From Nitrosomonadaceae bacterium (GTDB taxonomy: Bacteria > Pseudomonadota > Gammaproteobacteria > Burkholderiales > Nitrosomonadaceae): 36,173 bases of DNA. Below the pieces are notes generated by a model, which was given only the letters and a program-made list of their open reading frames with translations, was not told the origin of the DNA and did no database searches. The DNA is taken from positions 1 to 36,173 of the forward strand of contig PBKR01000033.1 of the NCBI GenBank assembly GCA_002721545.1. Reading direction: 5' to 3'. This document shows positions 17,989 through 26,168 of the stretch, in pieces (within the stretch, counting starts at the first letter, position 1; each line of letters begins with the position of its first letter). The position numbers and the translations under genes are program-made.

Positions 17989-19746
17989 CTATTTTTTCGG
18001 CATATAAAGGTCAGTTATAGATCCTTCTCCTATGTCAGCAGCAAAGTTAATAGTTTCTGATAATGTCGGATGAGGGTGTATAGCTAAGCTTATATCTTCC
18101 ATATCAGTACCCATTTCTAACGCAAGGACTGCCTCAGAAATTAGTTCTCCTGCATTAATACCGACTATACCTGCACCGAGCAAGCGACGTGTATTTTTAT
18201 CGATTAGTAACTTTGTCATCCCCTCATCGCGCCCCATGGCAATCGCACGGCCACTTGCAGCCCATGGAAAGCTAGCTTTTTCATAATCAATACCCTGTTT
18301 CTTAGCCTCAATTTCAGTTAAGCCCATCCAGGCTATTTCTGGGTCTGTATATGCTACTGAAGGAATAGTGAGAGCATCAAAGGCAGCTTTTTGACCTGCA
18401 ATAATTTCTGCAGCAAGTTTTCCCTCATGAGTTGCTTTATGAGCAAGCATTGGCTCTCCTACAATATCTCCGATACCAAAAATATTAGGTACGTTTGTTC
18501 GTAGCTGATTATCAACCGGAATGAAGCCTTGTTTAGTAACATGGACTCCTGCATTTTTTGCTTCTATAGCATGCCCATTAGGACGACGCCCTACTGCAAC
18601 TAAAATTCGATCATAGATCTCAGTTCCTGGAGACATTTCCCCTTCGAAAGTAACTTTCAACCCGTCTTTCTGTGGGTTTATTTTACTAACCTTGGTCTTA
18701 AGATAGATTGCTTCATAGCGTTTATTTATCCTTCTAAATAGTGGATTAATAAGATCTTTATCAGCACCAGAAATTAATTGATCTTGCATTTCTACTACAC
18801 TTATTTTGCTTCCAAAGGCATCATAAATTGTTGCCATTTCTAAGCCAATTATTCCGCCGCCAATAATTAACATTCGTTTGGGAATATCTTCAAGTTCTAA
18901 AGCACCTGTTGAATCAATAATTCTAGGGTCATCTTGGATAATATCAGGGGGGTGAATTACACTTGATCCTGCAGATATTATGCAGTATTCAAAGGAAACA
19001 GTTGTCTGGCCATTAGGCGTATTTACTGAAATCATGTTGGGAGTAATAAATTTCCCGTTTCCTTGTACGACCTTTACATTTCTTTTCTTTGCTAACGTGG
19101 CAAGGCCACTAGTAAGTTTATTAACAATTGATTCTTTCCATTTTCTTATTTTTTTTAATTCAAGTTTAGGTGTATTGAAATTAATACCCATCTGAACTGA
19201 TTTTTCTACATCAGTTATAACTTTGGCCATATGTAGTAGCGCTTTTGATGGAATACAGCCGACATTGAGGCAAACCCCTCCAAGTACTGGGTAGCGTTCA
19301 ATTAGTATTACTTTTTTTCCGAGATCAGCTGCTCTAAAAGCTGCTGTGTAACCACCTGGTCCTGCCCCTAATACAACAACCTCTGCATGGATGTCACCAT
19401 GAGGGACTGTAGTTGGTTGAACTAAAATAGGATTTTCTAGTGATGACACATGTTCTTCTACTTGAGTAACTTTTTTATTGTGAGGAGGGAAATTTGTTGA
19501 GACAGCTATTGGTTTTAGTATAAGTATTATTGACCCCTGTGAAACTGTATCACCAATTTTTACCTTAAGTTCATTTACTGTGCCACTATAAGGGGAAGGA
19601 ATATCTATTGTAGCCTTATCTGTTTCCAGTGTGATAATAGAGGTTTCTTTTTCTATGCTATCTCCAGGGTGCACTAGTATTTCGATAACAGGAATTTCTT
19701 TGAAGTCACCAATATCAGGCACTTTGATTTCAATAAGCTGAGCCAT
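17989..19746 (-). CDS. lpdA: Dihydrolipoyl dehydrogenase with N-terminal lipoyl domain
   Basis: The 585-aa product is longer than plain Lpd because it begins with a lipoyl domain (about 1-80) whose lipoylated lysine is Lys44 in LETDKATIDIPS. The FAD-binding motif VVLGAGPGGYTAAFRAA follows a short linker. The redox disulfide is Cys159/Cys164 in GGVCLNVGCIPSK. An NAD-binding GGGIIGLEMA, the second FAD motif GIGDIV and the C-terminal catalytic HPHPTLSE complete it. It reoxidises dihydrolipoamide in 2-oxoacid dehydrogenase complexes. In many betaproteobacteria it follows aceE-aceF; here it follows proA by about 27 bases and no E1 or E2 gene is in the window. Confidence 0.95.
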   Translation of the reverse strand: MAQLIEIKVPDIGDFKEIPVIEILVHPGDSIEKETSIITLETDKATIDIPSPYSGTVNELKVKIGDTVSQGSIILILKPIAVSTNFPPHNKKVTQVEEHVSSLENPILVQPTTVPHGDIHAEVVVLGAGPGGYTAAFRAADLGKKVILIERYPVLGGVCLNVGCIPSKALLHMAKVITDVEKSVQMGINFNTPKLELKKIRKWKESIVNKLTSGLATLAKKRNVKVVQGNGKFITPNMISVNTPNGQTTVSFEYCIISAGSSVIHPPDIIQDDPRIIDSTGALELEDIPKRMLIIGGGIIGLEMATIYDAFGSKISVVEMQDQLISGADKDLINPLFRRINKRYEAIYLKTKVSKINPQKDGLKVTFEGEMSPGTEIYDRILVAVGRRPNGHAIEAKNAGVHVTKQGFIPVDNQLRTNVPNIFGIGDIVGEPMLAHKATHEGKLAAEIIAGQKAAFDALTIPSVAYTDPEIAWMGLTEIEAKKQGIDYEKASFPWAASGRAIAMGRDEGMTKLLIDKNTRRLLGAGIVGINAGELISEAVLALEMGTDMEDISLAIHPHPTLSETINFAADIGEGSITDLYMPKK

Positions 19747-19773
19747 AGTATGCTATATAAATTATGTTATTTA

Positions 19774-21036
19774 TTATCGGACTTGACCACTTCCTAATAC
19801 AATAAATTTCTCGCTAGTTAGCCCTTCTAGCCCTACCGGTCCTCGCGCATGTATTTTGTCAGTAGAAATACCGATTTCAGCGCCTAGGCCATATTCAAAG
19901 CCATCAGCGAACCTAGTAGAAGCATTTACCATTACTGAACTAGAATCCACTTCTCGTAGGAAACGTCTGGCACGAGCATAGTCTTCTGTAACTATGGAAT
20001 CGGTATGATGTGAACCGTATGAATTAATATGCTCTACTGCTTGATCTAGGCTGCTAACTATTCTGATGCTTATAATTGGTGCTAAATATTCAGTCTTCCA
20101 ATCATCTTCCGTAGCTAGAACCATTTCTTCTACAATAGCACAAGAAAATTTGTCACCTCGAAGCTCAACATCTTTATTAAGGTAAATCTTACATAGGAGA
20201 GGGAGTATTTTCCTTGCAATTTTCTTGTGTATTAGTAAAGTTTCCATAGTGTTACAGGTTCCAAAGCGTTGAGTTTTTGCATTGTCAGCAATACTGATGG
20301 ACATATCCAAATCAGCTCCTTCATCTATATACACATGACATACACCATCAAGATGTTTAATAACTGGAATACACGCTTCATCTGAAACACGCTTAATAAG
20401 GCCTTTGCCTCCACGTGGAACAATTACATCTACAAACTCTTTCATAGTGATTAGCTCACCTACAGCTTCTCGATCAGTGGTATTTAATACTTGTACTGCT
20501 GTTTCTGGAAGGCCAGATTTCACTAAGCCTTCTCTTACACATTTAGCAATAGCTTGATTGCAATTATATGCTTCCGAACCGCCACGTAATATTGCTGCAT
20601 TGCCTGATTTTATGCACAATCCAGCTGCATCAGCTGTAACATTAGGTCGCGCTTCGTAAATAATGCCAATTACACCAAGGGGTACACGCATTTTTCCAAT
20701 CTGGATTCCAGAGGGGCGATAATTTAAATCACTTATTTTCCCAATAGGGTCGGTAAGTGCAGATATTTGTAATAGACCCTCTACCATATTTGATACGCCT
20801 TTAGAAGTTAATTTCAGTCGGTCTATCAAAGCTGATTCTAGACCTTGACCCCTTGCTGTTTCTAAATCATCTTTATTTGCAGATAATAGTTTTTTTTCAT
20901 TTTTTTGGATTGAAGCTGCTATTTCAGTAAGGGCTATATTTTTGTAGGAAGAATCTATTTTTGCCATTGTATTTGACGCATCGCGAGCTTTACGCCCTAT
21001 TAATTGCATGTAGGTCTTGATATCTACATTATTCAT
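19774..21036 (-). CDS. proA: Gamma-glutamyl phosphate reductase (proline biosynthesis)
   Basis: The enzyme reduces gamma-glutamyl phosphate to glutamate semialdehyde. I choose the ATG at 21034-21036 (420 aa) because TTAGGAAT lies just upstream and the protein then starts [17 protein letters not shown] as in the family. An ATG at 21081 would add 15 unconserved residues. The aldehyde-dehydrogenase fold shows [30 protein letters not shown]-like ([12 protein letters not shown]), the catalytic Cys in [12 protein letters not shown], and [13 protein letters not shown] near the end. It sits between holA and lpdA; nadD, which often follows holA-proA in betaproteobacteria, is not here. Confidence 0.96.
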   Translation of the reverse strand: MNNVDIKTYMQLIGRKARDASNTMAKIDSSYKNIALTEIAASIQKNEKKLLSANKDDLETARGQGLESALIDRLKLTSKGVSNMVEGLLQISALTDPIGKISDLNYRPSGIQIGKMRVPLGVIGIIYEARPNVTADAAGLCIKSGNAAILRGGSEAYNCNQAIAKCVREGLVKSGLPETAVQVLNTTDREAVGELITMKEFVDVIVPRGGKGLIKRVSDEACIPVIKHLDGVCHVYIDEGADLDMSISIADNAKTQRFGTCNTMETLLIHKKIARKILPLLCKIYLNKDVELRGDKFSCAIVEEMVLATEDDWKTEYLAPIISIRIVSSLDQAVEHINSYGSHHTDSIVTEDYARARRFLREVDSSSVMVNASTRFADGFEYGLGAEIGISTDKIHARGPVGLEGLTSEKFIVLGSGQVR

Positions 21037-21151
21037 TCTGAGATTCCTAAATTTTAAATAAATATTGATACAGTATAGCAATTAAGGTTAATTGGCATTA
21101 AAAAATACAATAATATGGACTTATTAATTTATACTATTAGTATGCTTCGTC

Positions 21152-22162
21152 CTAACGTACCTTAGATATAAAATGTAATCCTAGCTGTTCTATTTCATCC
21201 CAAATACTCCCCTTTTCGATACCTTTGCTTATTTTATCTATTTTTGCAGCATGTAATAATGCTTGGACTAATTTTTTTAATCCGATTCGTTTGGCGGCAT
21301 TCTCCATTAATTTTTGACGGTTTCCCCATATCTTTGCTTCTTTCATTAGTTGTGCATAAGGCCTTCCAGTATCTAATCCTTTGCGAATAATAATCAATGA
21401 ACGAATCTGTGCTACAAGTATTGTCAGGATAAATGGCGTAGCAATTCCTTCTCCTTGCAAACCTTTTAGTATGTGGAAGAAACGAGCGATTTCTCCTGTA
21501 ACCATTGCATCTGATAATTTAAAAACATCATATCTTGCCACTTCCATTATTGCATTTTTTATTTGAACAAAAGATAATTCTCCAGGTGGGTATAGTAGTG
21601 CAAGCTTTTTAATTTCCTGATCAGCTGCTAGAATATTTCCTTCTACTTTTTCAGCAAAGAATTTTATAGTGTCTAGATCAGTTCTTTGGTTTTGGGCATT
21701 TAGACGTTGATTAATCCAGTTTGGGAGCTTACTGGTTTCTATTAATGGAACTGAGATCATAGGGCCCATTTTTTCAAGGGCCTTGAACCATTTAGTTATT
21801 CTTCCTTGCCTATCTATTTTTGGTAATGTTACTAGGGTTAGTGTATCTGATGGTAGGGAATGGCAATAATCCTCAATAGCTTTACTACCTTCTTTTCCAG
21901 GTTTCCCAGAAGGTACTCGTATATCAATTAATTTTTTTTCCCCAAATAGAGATAAGCTGTTGCTTCTTACAAGCATATCCGATTTTTTGAATTGAGCATC
22001 TATTGTATATATTTCTTTTTTTATATAGCCATTAATATGAGCTGCTGTGCGAATCAAGTCAGCAGCCTCAATGGCCAACAATTGTTCATCTCCACATACA
22101 GTATAAAATGTTAAGAGTTGTTTCTTTAGATTCTGTGAAAGATTTTCTGGCTGAATGTACAT
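21152..22162 (-). CDS. holA: DNA polymerase III subunit delta
   Basis: The 336-aa product is the clamp-loader delta subunit, which opens the beta clamp. It begins MYIQPENLSQNLKKQLLTFY with VCGDEQLLAIEAADLIR, the family opening. DTLTLVTLPKIDRQGRITKW and a C-terminal helical collar domain (LQGEGIATPFILTILVAQIRSL in parts) match the fold. No Shine-Dalgarno is seen. The gene lies 107 bases after leuS on the same strand. In most beta- and gammaproteobacteria lptE lies between these two; it is absent here. Confidence 0.92.
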   Translation of the reverse strand: MYIQPENLSQNLKKQLLTFYTVCGDEQLLAIEAADLIRTAAHINGYIKKEIYTIDAQFKKSDMLVRSNSLSLFGEKKLIDIRVPSGKPGKEGSKAIEDYCHSLPSDTLTLVTLPKIDRQGRITKWFKALEKMGPMISVPLIETSKLPNWINQRLNAQNQRTDLDTIKFFAEKVEGNILAADQEIKKLALLYPPGELSFVQIKNAIMEVARYDVFKLSDAMVTGEIARFFHILKGLQGEGIATPFILTILVAQIRSLIIIRKGLDTGRPYAQLMKEAKIWGNRQKLMENAAKRIGLKKLVQALLHAAKIDKISKGIEKGSIWDEIEQLGLHFISKVR

Positions 22163-22269
22163 TAATTATATTCGCAAATATATTTTTAAAAGAATTATTA
22201 GATTCGTGCTAAGAAATTACTAAATATTATTTAATAGATTATCAGCGGATATAAATTTATTTTAGTTTT

Positions 22270-24891
22270 TTATATGACAATATTTACTAGTCTATTTGGC
22301 ACTACTATTATTTTTTTTACTATATTTTTTCCAATAAATTTCTTTACTTTTTTATTTTCTAAGGCGATATTTTCAATAGCTTCTCGTTCTGCCTCTTTAG
22401 CTACATGTATCTGGCCACGTAGTTTGCCATTAACCTGTACAACCATTTTAATCTCATCTTGTACCAGTATATCTTTGTTGGCTTTTGGCCATGGCTGATC
22501 AAGTAATTCAGTTTCTGGTCTTAGTTCTCTCCATAATGCATGGCATATGTGAGGAACGATAGGTGAGAGAAGGATAACAATGTTTTCTAAAGACTCTTGT
22601 CTTAAATTATGAGAGTTCTTATCTGATTCATGAATTTTAGTGAGAGTATTCATCAATTCCATTATTGCAGCTATTGCTGTGTTAAAAGTATGCCGTCTTT
22701 CTAGATCATCACTAACTTTAGCAATAGTATAGTGAAGCTGGAAACGCATAGATTTAAGTTTGGGAGATATATTATTGTTAGATTTAGTCTGAATTATGCC
22801 CGGTTGTAGATGTTTGTAAACTTGATTCCAAAGCCTATTTAAAAATCGGAATGCACCTTCTACTCCTGTATCTGCCCATTCGAGTGTTTGTTCAGGTGGG
22901 CTTGCAAACATTATAAATAATCTTGCGGTATCAGCACCGTATAAATCAACTAATTTTTGTGGGTCCACACCATTATTTTTAGATTTTGACATAGTGCCTA
23001 TACCCCCAAATTCAACTGGTTTTTTATCTTTACGTAAGCTTAACTTGCTATATTTTCCTTGGGAATTTGTTTGAATATCAACATCAATAGGGTTGAAATA
23101 AGTGATTTTTCCAGATTTGTTCTTTCTAAAGAAAATTTCATTTAATACCATTCCTTGAGTAAGTAAATTCAAGAAAGGCTCATTAAACTTAATTAATTCT
23201 AGATCGTACATTACTTTAGTCCAGAAACGTGAATATAAAAGGTGCAGAATTGCATGTTCAATTCCGCCGATATATTGATCTACCGGTAACCAGTAGTTTG
23301 AACGCGAGTCAGCCATAGATTCATTTTGATCTGAACATGTATAGCGAATGTAATACCAAGATGAATCAACAAAGGTATCCATTGTATCTGTTTCACGTTT
23401 TGCTGCCTTGCCACATTTAGGGCAGTTACAGTTATAAAATGATGGATCTGTGTCTAATGGATTGCGGGTTCCATCTGGAACTATACTTTCTGGCAGCACT
23501 ACTGGTAGTTGTTCATTTGGAACAGGTACTGTCCCACATTTGCTACAATGTATAAGTGGAATTGGGCAACCCCAATAACGTTGGCGGGAAATACTCCAGT
23601 CACGTATACGGAATCTAGTTTTCTTAGTGCCTAAATCTAATTCAGATAAATCTGTAGCAATAGTATTAACTGCTGTCTGGAAGCACATTCCATCGTATTT
23701 CCCAGAATTAATACAGACTCCTTTTTTTGAGCTATACCATTCTTGCCATTGTTCAGTACTAAATGCTGAATTTGACTTAGATTGAGATTCTGCTGGTATC
23801 GAAATAACTTGTTTTATTGGTAAATCGTATTTCTTTGCAAATTCAAAATCACGTTCATCATGCCCTGGTACTGCCATAACTGCACCTTCGCCATATCCCA
23901 TCAATACATAATTTGCAATCCATATTGATAATTTTTTTCCTGTAAGTGGGTGGATAACAAACAGCCCGGTAGATATTCCTTTTTTTTCTTGAGTAGCATG
24001 GTCTGCTTCCATGGTGCCGCTGGTTTTGCATTCAGAGATAAAATGAGAAATATTTGAGTTATTTTTTGCCGCATATAATGCTATTGGGTGTTCTGCAGCT
24101 ATTGCAACATAAGTTGCACCCATTAGAGTATCCGCTCGGGTTGTAAAAACTTTTATTGTTTTCTGGATATTGTTTGGGTTATCTACAGGAAAAACGATAT
24201 CTACACCAAGGCTCTTGCCAATCCAATTGGCTTGCATTGTTCTTACGCGGTCTGGCCAACCGTCTAATTTTTCAAGGCCACTGAGTAGCTCTTCTGCATA
24301 CTGTTTGATACCAAGGTAATAACCAGGAATTTCACGTCGCTCAATTAATGCGCCTGTTCGCCATCCACACCCATTTATTACCTGTTCGTTAGCTAATACA
24401 GTTTGATCTATTGGATCCCAATTCACCACTTGAGTTTTTTTATAAGCGATTCCTTTTTCTAGCATCCGTAGAAAGAGCCATTGATTCCAGCGATAGTAAT
24501 CTTGATCACAAGTGGCAAATTCTCTACTCCAGTCTATAGCTAATCCCAGACTCTTTAGTTGCTTTCGCATATAGTTTATATTGTCATAAGTCCATTTTGC
24601 TGGAGGCACTTTATTTTGTATGGCTGCATTCTCTGCAGGCAAGCCAAAAGCATCCCAAGCCATTGGCTGTAGGACGTTATAACCTTGCATGCGGTAATAG
24701 CGAGACAGTAGATCGCCAATTGTGTAATTGCGAACATGCCCCATATGGAGTTTCCCAGATGGGTATGGGAACATTGAGAGGCAATAGTACTTTTTCTTTC
24801 CTAGCACTTCAGTAGCGCTAAAAGAATGAGTTTTATCCCAGTAACGTTGAGCTTCTAGCTCTATCTTTTTTGGATTGTATTTTTCTTGCAT
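22270..24891 (-). CDS. leuS: Leucyl-tRNA synthetase
   Basis: The 873-aa product is a full-length class Ia LeuRS. The HIGH-type signature is HMGH (49-52) in [16 protein letters not shown]. The inserted editing domain (about 225-410) includes [20 protein letters not shown] and [18 protein letters not shown], which hydrolyses mischarged tRNA. A zinc-type insert has Cys pairs (CSKCG, CPKCG). The KMSKS signature reads [11 protein letters not shown]. The C-terminal [11 protein letters not shown] domain is present. The ATG lies about 320 bases from prk, which is divergent. All elements for charging and editing look intact. Confidence 0.98.
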   Translation of the reverse strand: MQEKYNPKKIELEAQRYWDKTHSFSATEVLGKKKYYCLSMFPYPSGKLHMGHVRNYTIGDLLSRYYRMQGYNVLQPMAWDAFGLPAENAAIQNKVPPAKWTYDNINYMRKQLKSLGLAIDWSREFATCDQDYYRWNQWLFLRMLEKGIAYKKTQVVNWDPIDQTVLANEQVINGCGWRTGALIERREIPGYYLGIKQYAEELLSGLEKLDGWPDRVRTMQANWIGKSLGVDIVFPVDNPNNIQKTIKVFTTRADTLMGATYVAIAAEHPIALYAAKNNSNISHFISECKTSGTMEADHATQEKKGISTGLFVIHPLTGKKLSIWIANYVLMGYGEGAVMAVPGHDERDFEFAKKYDLPIKQVISIPAESQSKSNSAFSTEQWQEWYSSKKGVCINSGKYDGMCFQTAVNTIATDLSELDLGTKKTRFRIRDWSISRQRYWGCPIPLIHCSKCGTVPVPNEQLPVVLPESIVPDGTRNPLDTDPSFYNCNCPKCGKAAKRETDTMDTFVDSSWYYIRYTCSDQNESMADSRSNYWLPVDQYIGGIEHAILHLLYSRFWTKVMYDLELIKFNEPFLNLLTQGMVLNEIFFRKNKSGKITYFNPIDVDIQTNSQGKYSKLSLRKDKKPVEFGGIGTMSKSKNNGVDPQKLVDLYGADTARLFIMFASPPEQTLEWADTGVEGAFRFLNRLWNQVYKHLQPGIIQTKSNNNISPKLKSMRFQLHYTIAKVSDDLERRHTFNTAIAAIMELMNTLTKIHESDKNSHNLRQESLENIVILLSPIVPHICHALWRELRPETELLDQPWPKANKDILVQDEIKMVVQVNGKLRGQIHVAKEAEREAIENIALENKKVKKFIGKNIVKKIIVVPNRLVNIVI

Positions 24892-25209
24892 AAAATTATT
24901 CGCTATTAAGCAGATAATTATAACTTGAAGATTACTTGATTATTGTTAATTATAGGTATTTTTCTTTTTACAATATTAATAAATAAGAAATCGCTTTGTT
25001 TTAATAAGCACATAGTACTTACTAAATATTATTACAAATAATAATATTTAGTAAGTTACGTCTTATTCCCTTGATAATCTAATAATAAAAGCCGTATTAT
25101 ATCGAGATAGAAGGTTTATAATTCTCTCTTTTAAAAATTTTATTAAATGTTTAGTAGTTTTGGGTAATTTTTTATCCGTATTATTTTATTGTTCCAGGAG
25201 AAATCTTGT
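24892..25209. other. Divergent intergenic region, leuS/prk
   Basis: These 318 very AT-rich bases hold no gene that I can support. Their one clear structure is the perfect 18-base inverted repeat described separately. Promoters for both leuS and prk must lie here, but I could not pick convincing -35/-10 pairs from the AT-rich background. Confidence 0.6.
25017..25056. repeat. Perfect 18-bp inverted repeat with 4-base loop
   Basis: ACTTACTAAATATTATTA (25017-25034) and its exact complement (25039-25056) flank CAAA. It lies between divergent leuS and prk, about 125 bases from leuS and 150 from prk. It therefore is not a terminator of either gene, and no T run follows. It may be an operator, a cruciform-prone site or the processed leader of a transcript. 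Confidence 0.7.
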
Positions 25210-26082
25210 ATGTCAAAAAAACACCCTGTTATAGCTGTTACCGGATCATCTGGTGCAGGCACTTCAACTGTTAAAAATAGTTTTGAGCAAATTTTTCATC
25301 GAGAAAAGATTAATGTGGCTGTAGTAGAGGGAGATAGCTTTCACCGCTATGATCGTGCTGCTATGAAAAAAGCTGTAGCTCAATCAGAGAGAGATCATGG
25401 CCATCCTATTAGCCATTTTGGGCCTGAAGCAAATGAATTTAAGAAACTGGAAACACTTTTTAAAGAATATGGTAAAAATGGTAAGGGTAAGACACGCCTT
25501 TATTTACATAATGAAGAAGAAGCAGCTCCTTATAAACAAAAAGCTGGAACGTTTACTCCTTGGTCTCCTATAGCCAAAGGTTCTGATATGTTATTCTATG
25601 AAGGGCTACATGGAGGAGTGAAGAGTAGTAATGCTAATGTAGCTAAATATGTAGACTTGTTGGTAGGAGTTGTGCCTGCAGTTAATCTTGAGTGGATTCA
25701 GAAAATTTACCGTGATACAAATGCTCGTGGTTATTCAGTTGAGGCAGTAACAGATACTATTTTATTGCGAATGCATGATTATGCACATTACATTACTCCT
25801 CAATTCTCACGTACTCATATTAATTTTCAGAGAGTGCCAACTGTAGATACTTCTGATCCTTTTATAAAAAGAGAGATTCCCTCATTGGATGAGAGTATTG
25901 TTGTAATCAGATTTCAAGACTATAAGAGAGTTGACTTTTCCTATCTTTTGTCTATGATTCATGACTCTTTTATGTCGCGTCCAAATACTTTAGTTGTTCC
26001 TGGTGGGAAAATGGGATTGGCGATAGAGCTAATATTGACACCATTAATATTAGATATGGTAGTTAAGAAAAAGAAGAAATAA
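25210..26082 (+). CDS. prk: Phosphoribulokinase (class I, bacterial type)
   Basis: The enzyme makes ribulose 1,5-bisphosphate from ribulose 5-phosphate and ATP, a step specific to the Calvin cycle. I choose the ATG at 25210 (290 aa): AGGAG lies nine bases upstream, and MSKKHPVIAVTGSSGAGTST is the family N-terminus. A TTG at 25189 would add seven residues that overlap the ribosome site. The P-loop is GSSGAGTST (12-20). VVEGDSFHRYDR, HFGPEAN, FYEGLHGG and DLLVGVVPAVNLEWIQKI are class I marks. No RuBisCO or cbbR gene is in the window. The gene lies 86 bases before uvrD. Confidence 0.95.
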   Translation: MSKKHPVIAVTGSSGAGTSTVKNSFEQIFHREKINVAVVEGDSFHRYDRAAMKKAVAQSERDHGHPISHFGPEANEFKKLETLFKEYGKNGKGKTRLYLHNEEEAAPYKQKAGTFTPWSPIAKGSDMLFYEGLHGGVKSSNANVAKYVDLLVGVVPAVNLEWIQKIYRDTNARGYSVEAVTDTILLRMHDYAHYITPQFSRTHINFQRVPTVDTSDPFIKREIPSLDESIVVIRFQDYKRVDFSYLLSMIHDSFMSRPNTLVVPGGKMGLAIELILTPLILDMVVKKKKK

Positions 26083-26117
26083 GTAATCTATGGTTCTTTG
26101 GTATTCAAGGAATTGAT

Positions 26118-26164
26118 TGAGGCTGTATAATTTCAGTTTAGATATATTGCTGGTAACAGCCTCA
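26118..26164. promoter_or_regulatory. Inverted repeat overlapping a TATAAT before uvrD
   Basis: TGAGGCTGT (26118-26126) and ACAGCCTCA (26156-26164) are perfect 9-base complements with 29 bases between. The second arm ends four bases before the uvrD ATG. A perfect TATAAT at 26126-26131, preceded by TG, touches the first arm. It could be a promoter with an operator pair, or an RNA stem covering the start of uvrD if transcription comes from prk. Confidence 0.45.
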
Positions 26165-26168
26165 TTTA

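Noticed and set aside
26123-26136. LexA box before uvrD (CTGTATAATTTCAG)
   Set aside because: The spacing is CTG-N8-CAG; a LexA box of the E. coli type needs CTG-N10-CAG, and the TATAAT is better explained as a promoter element.
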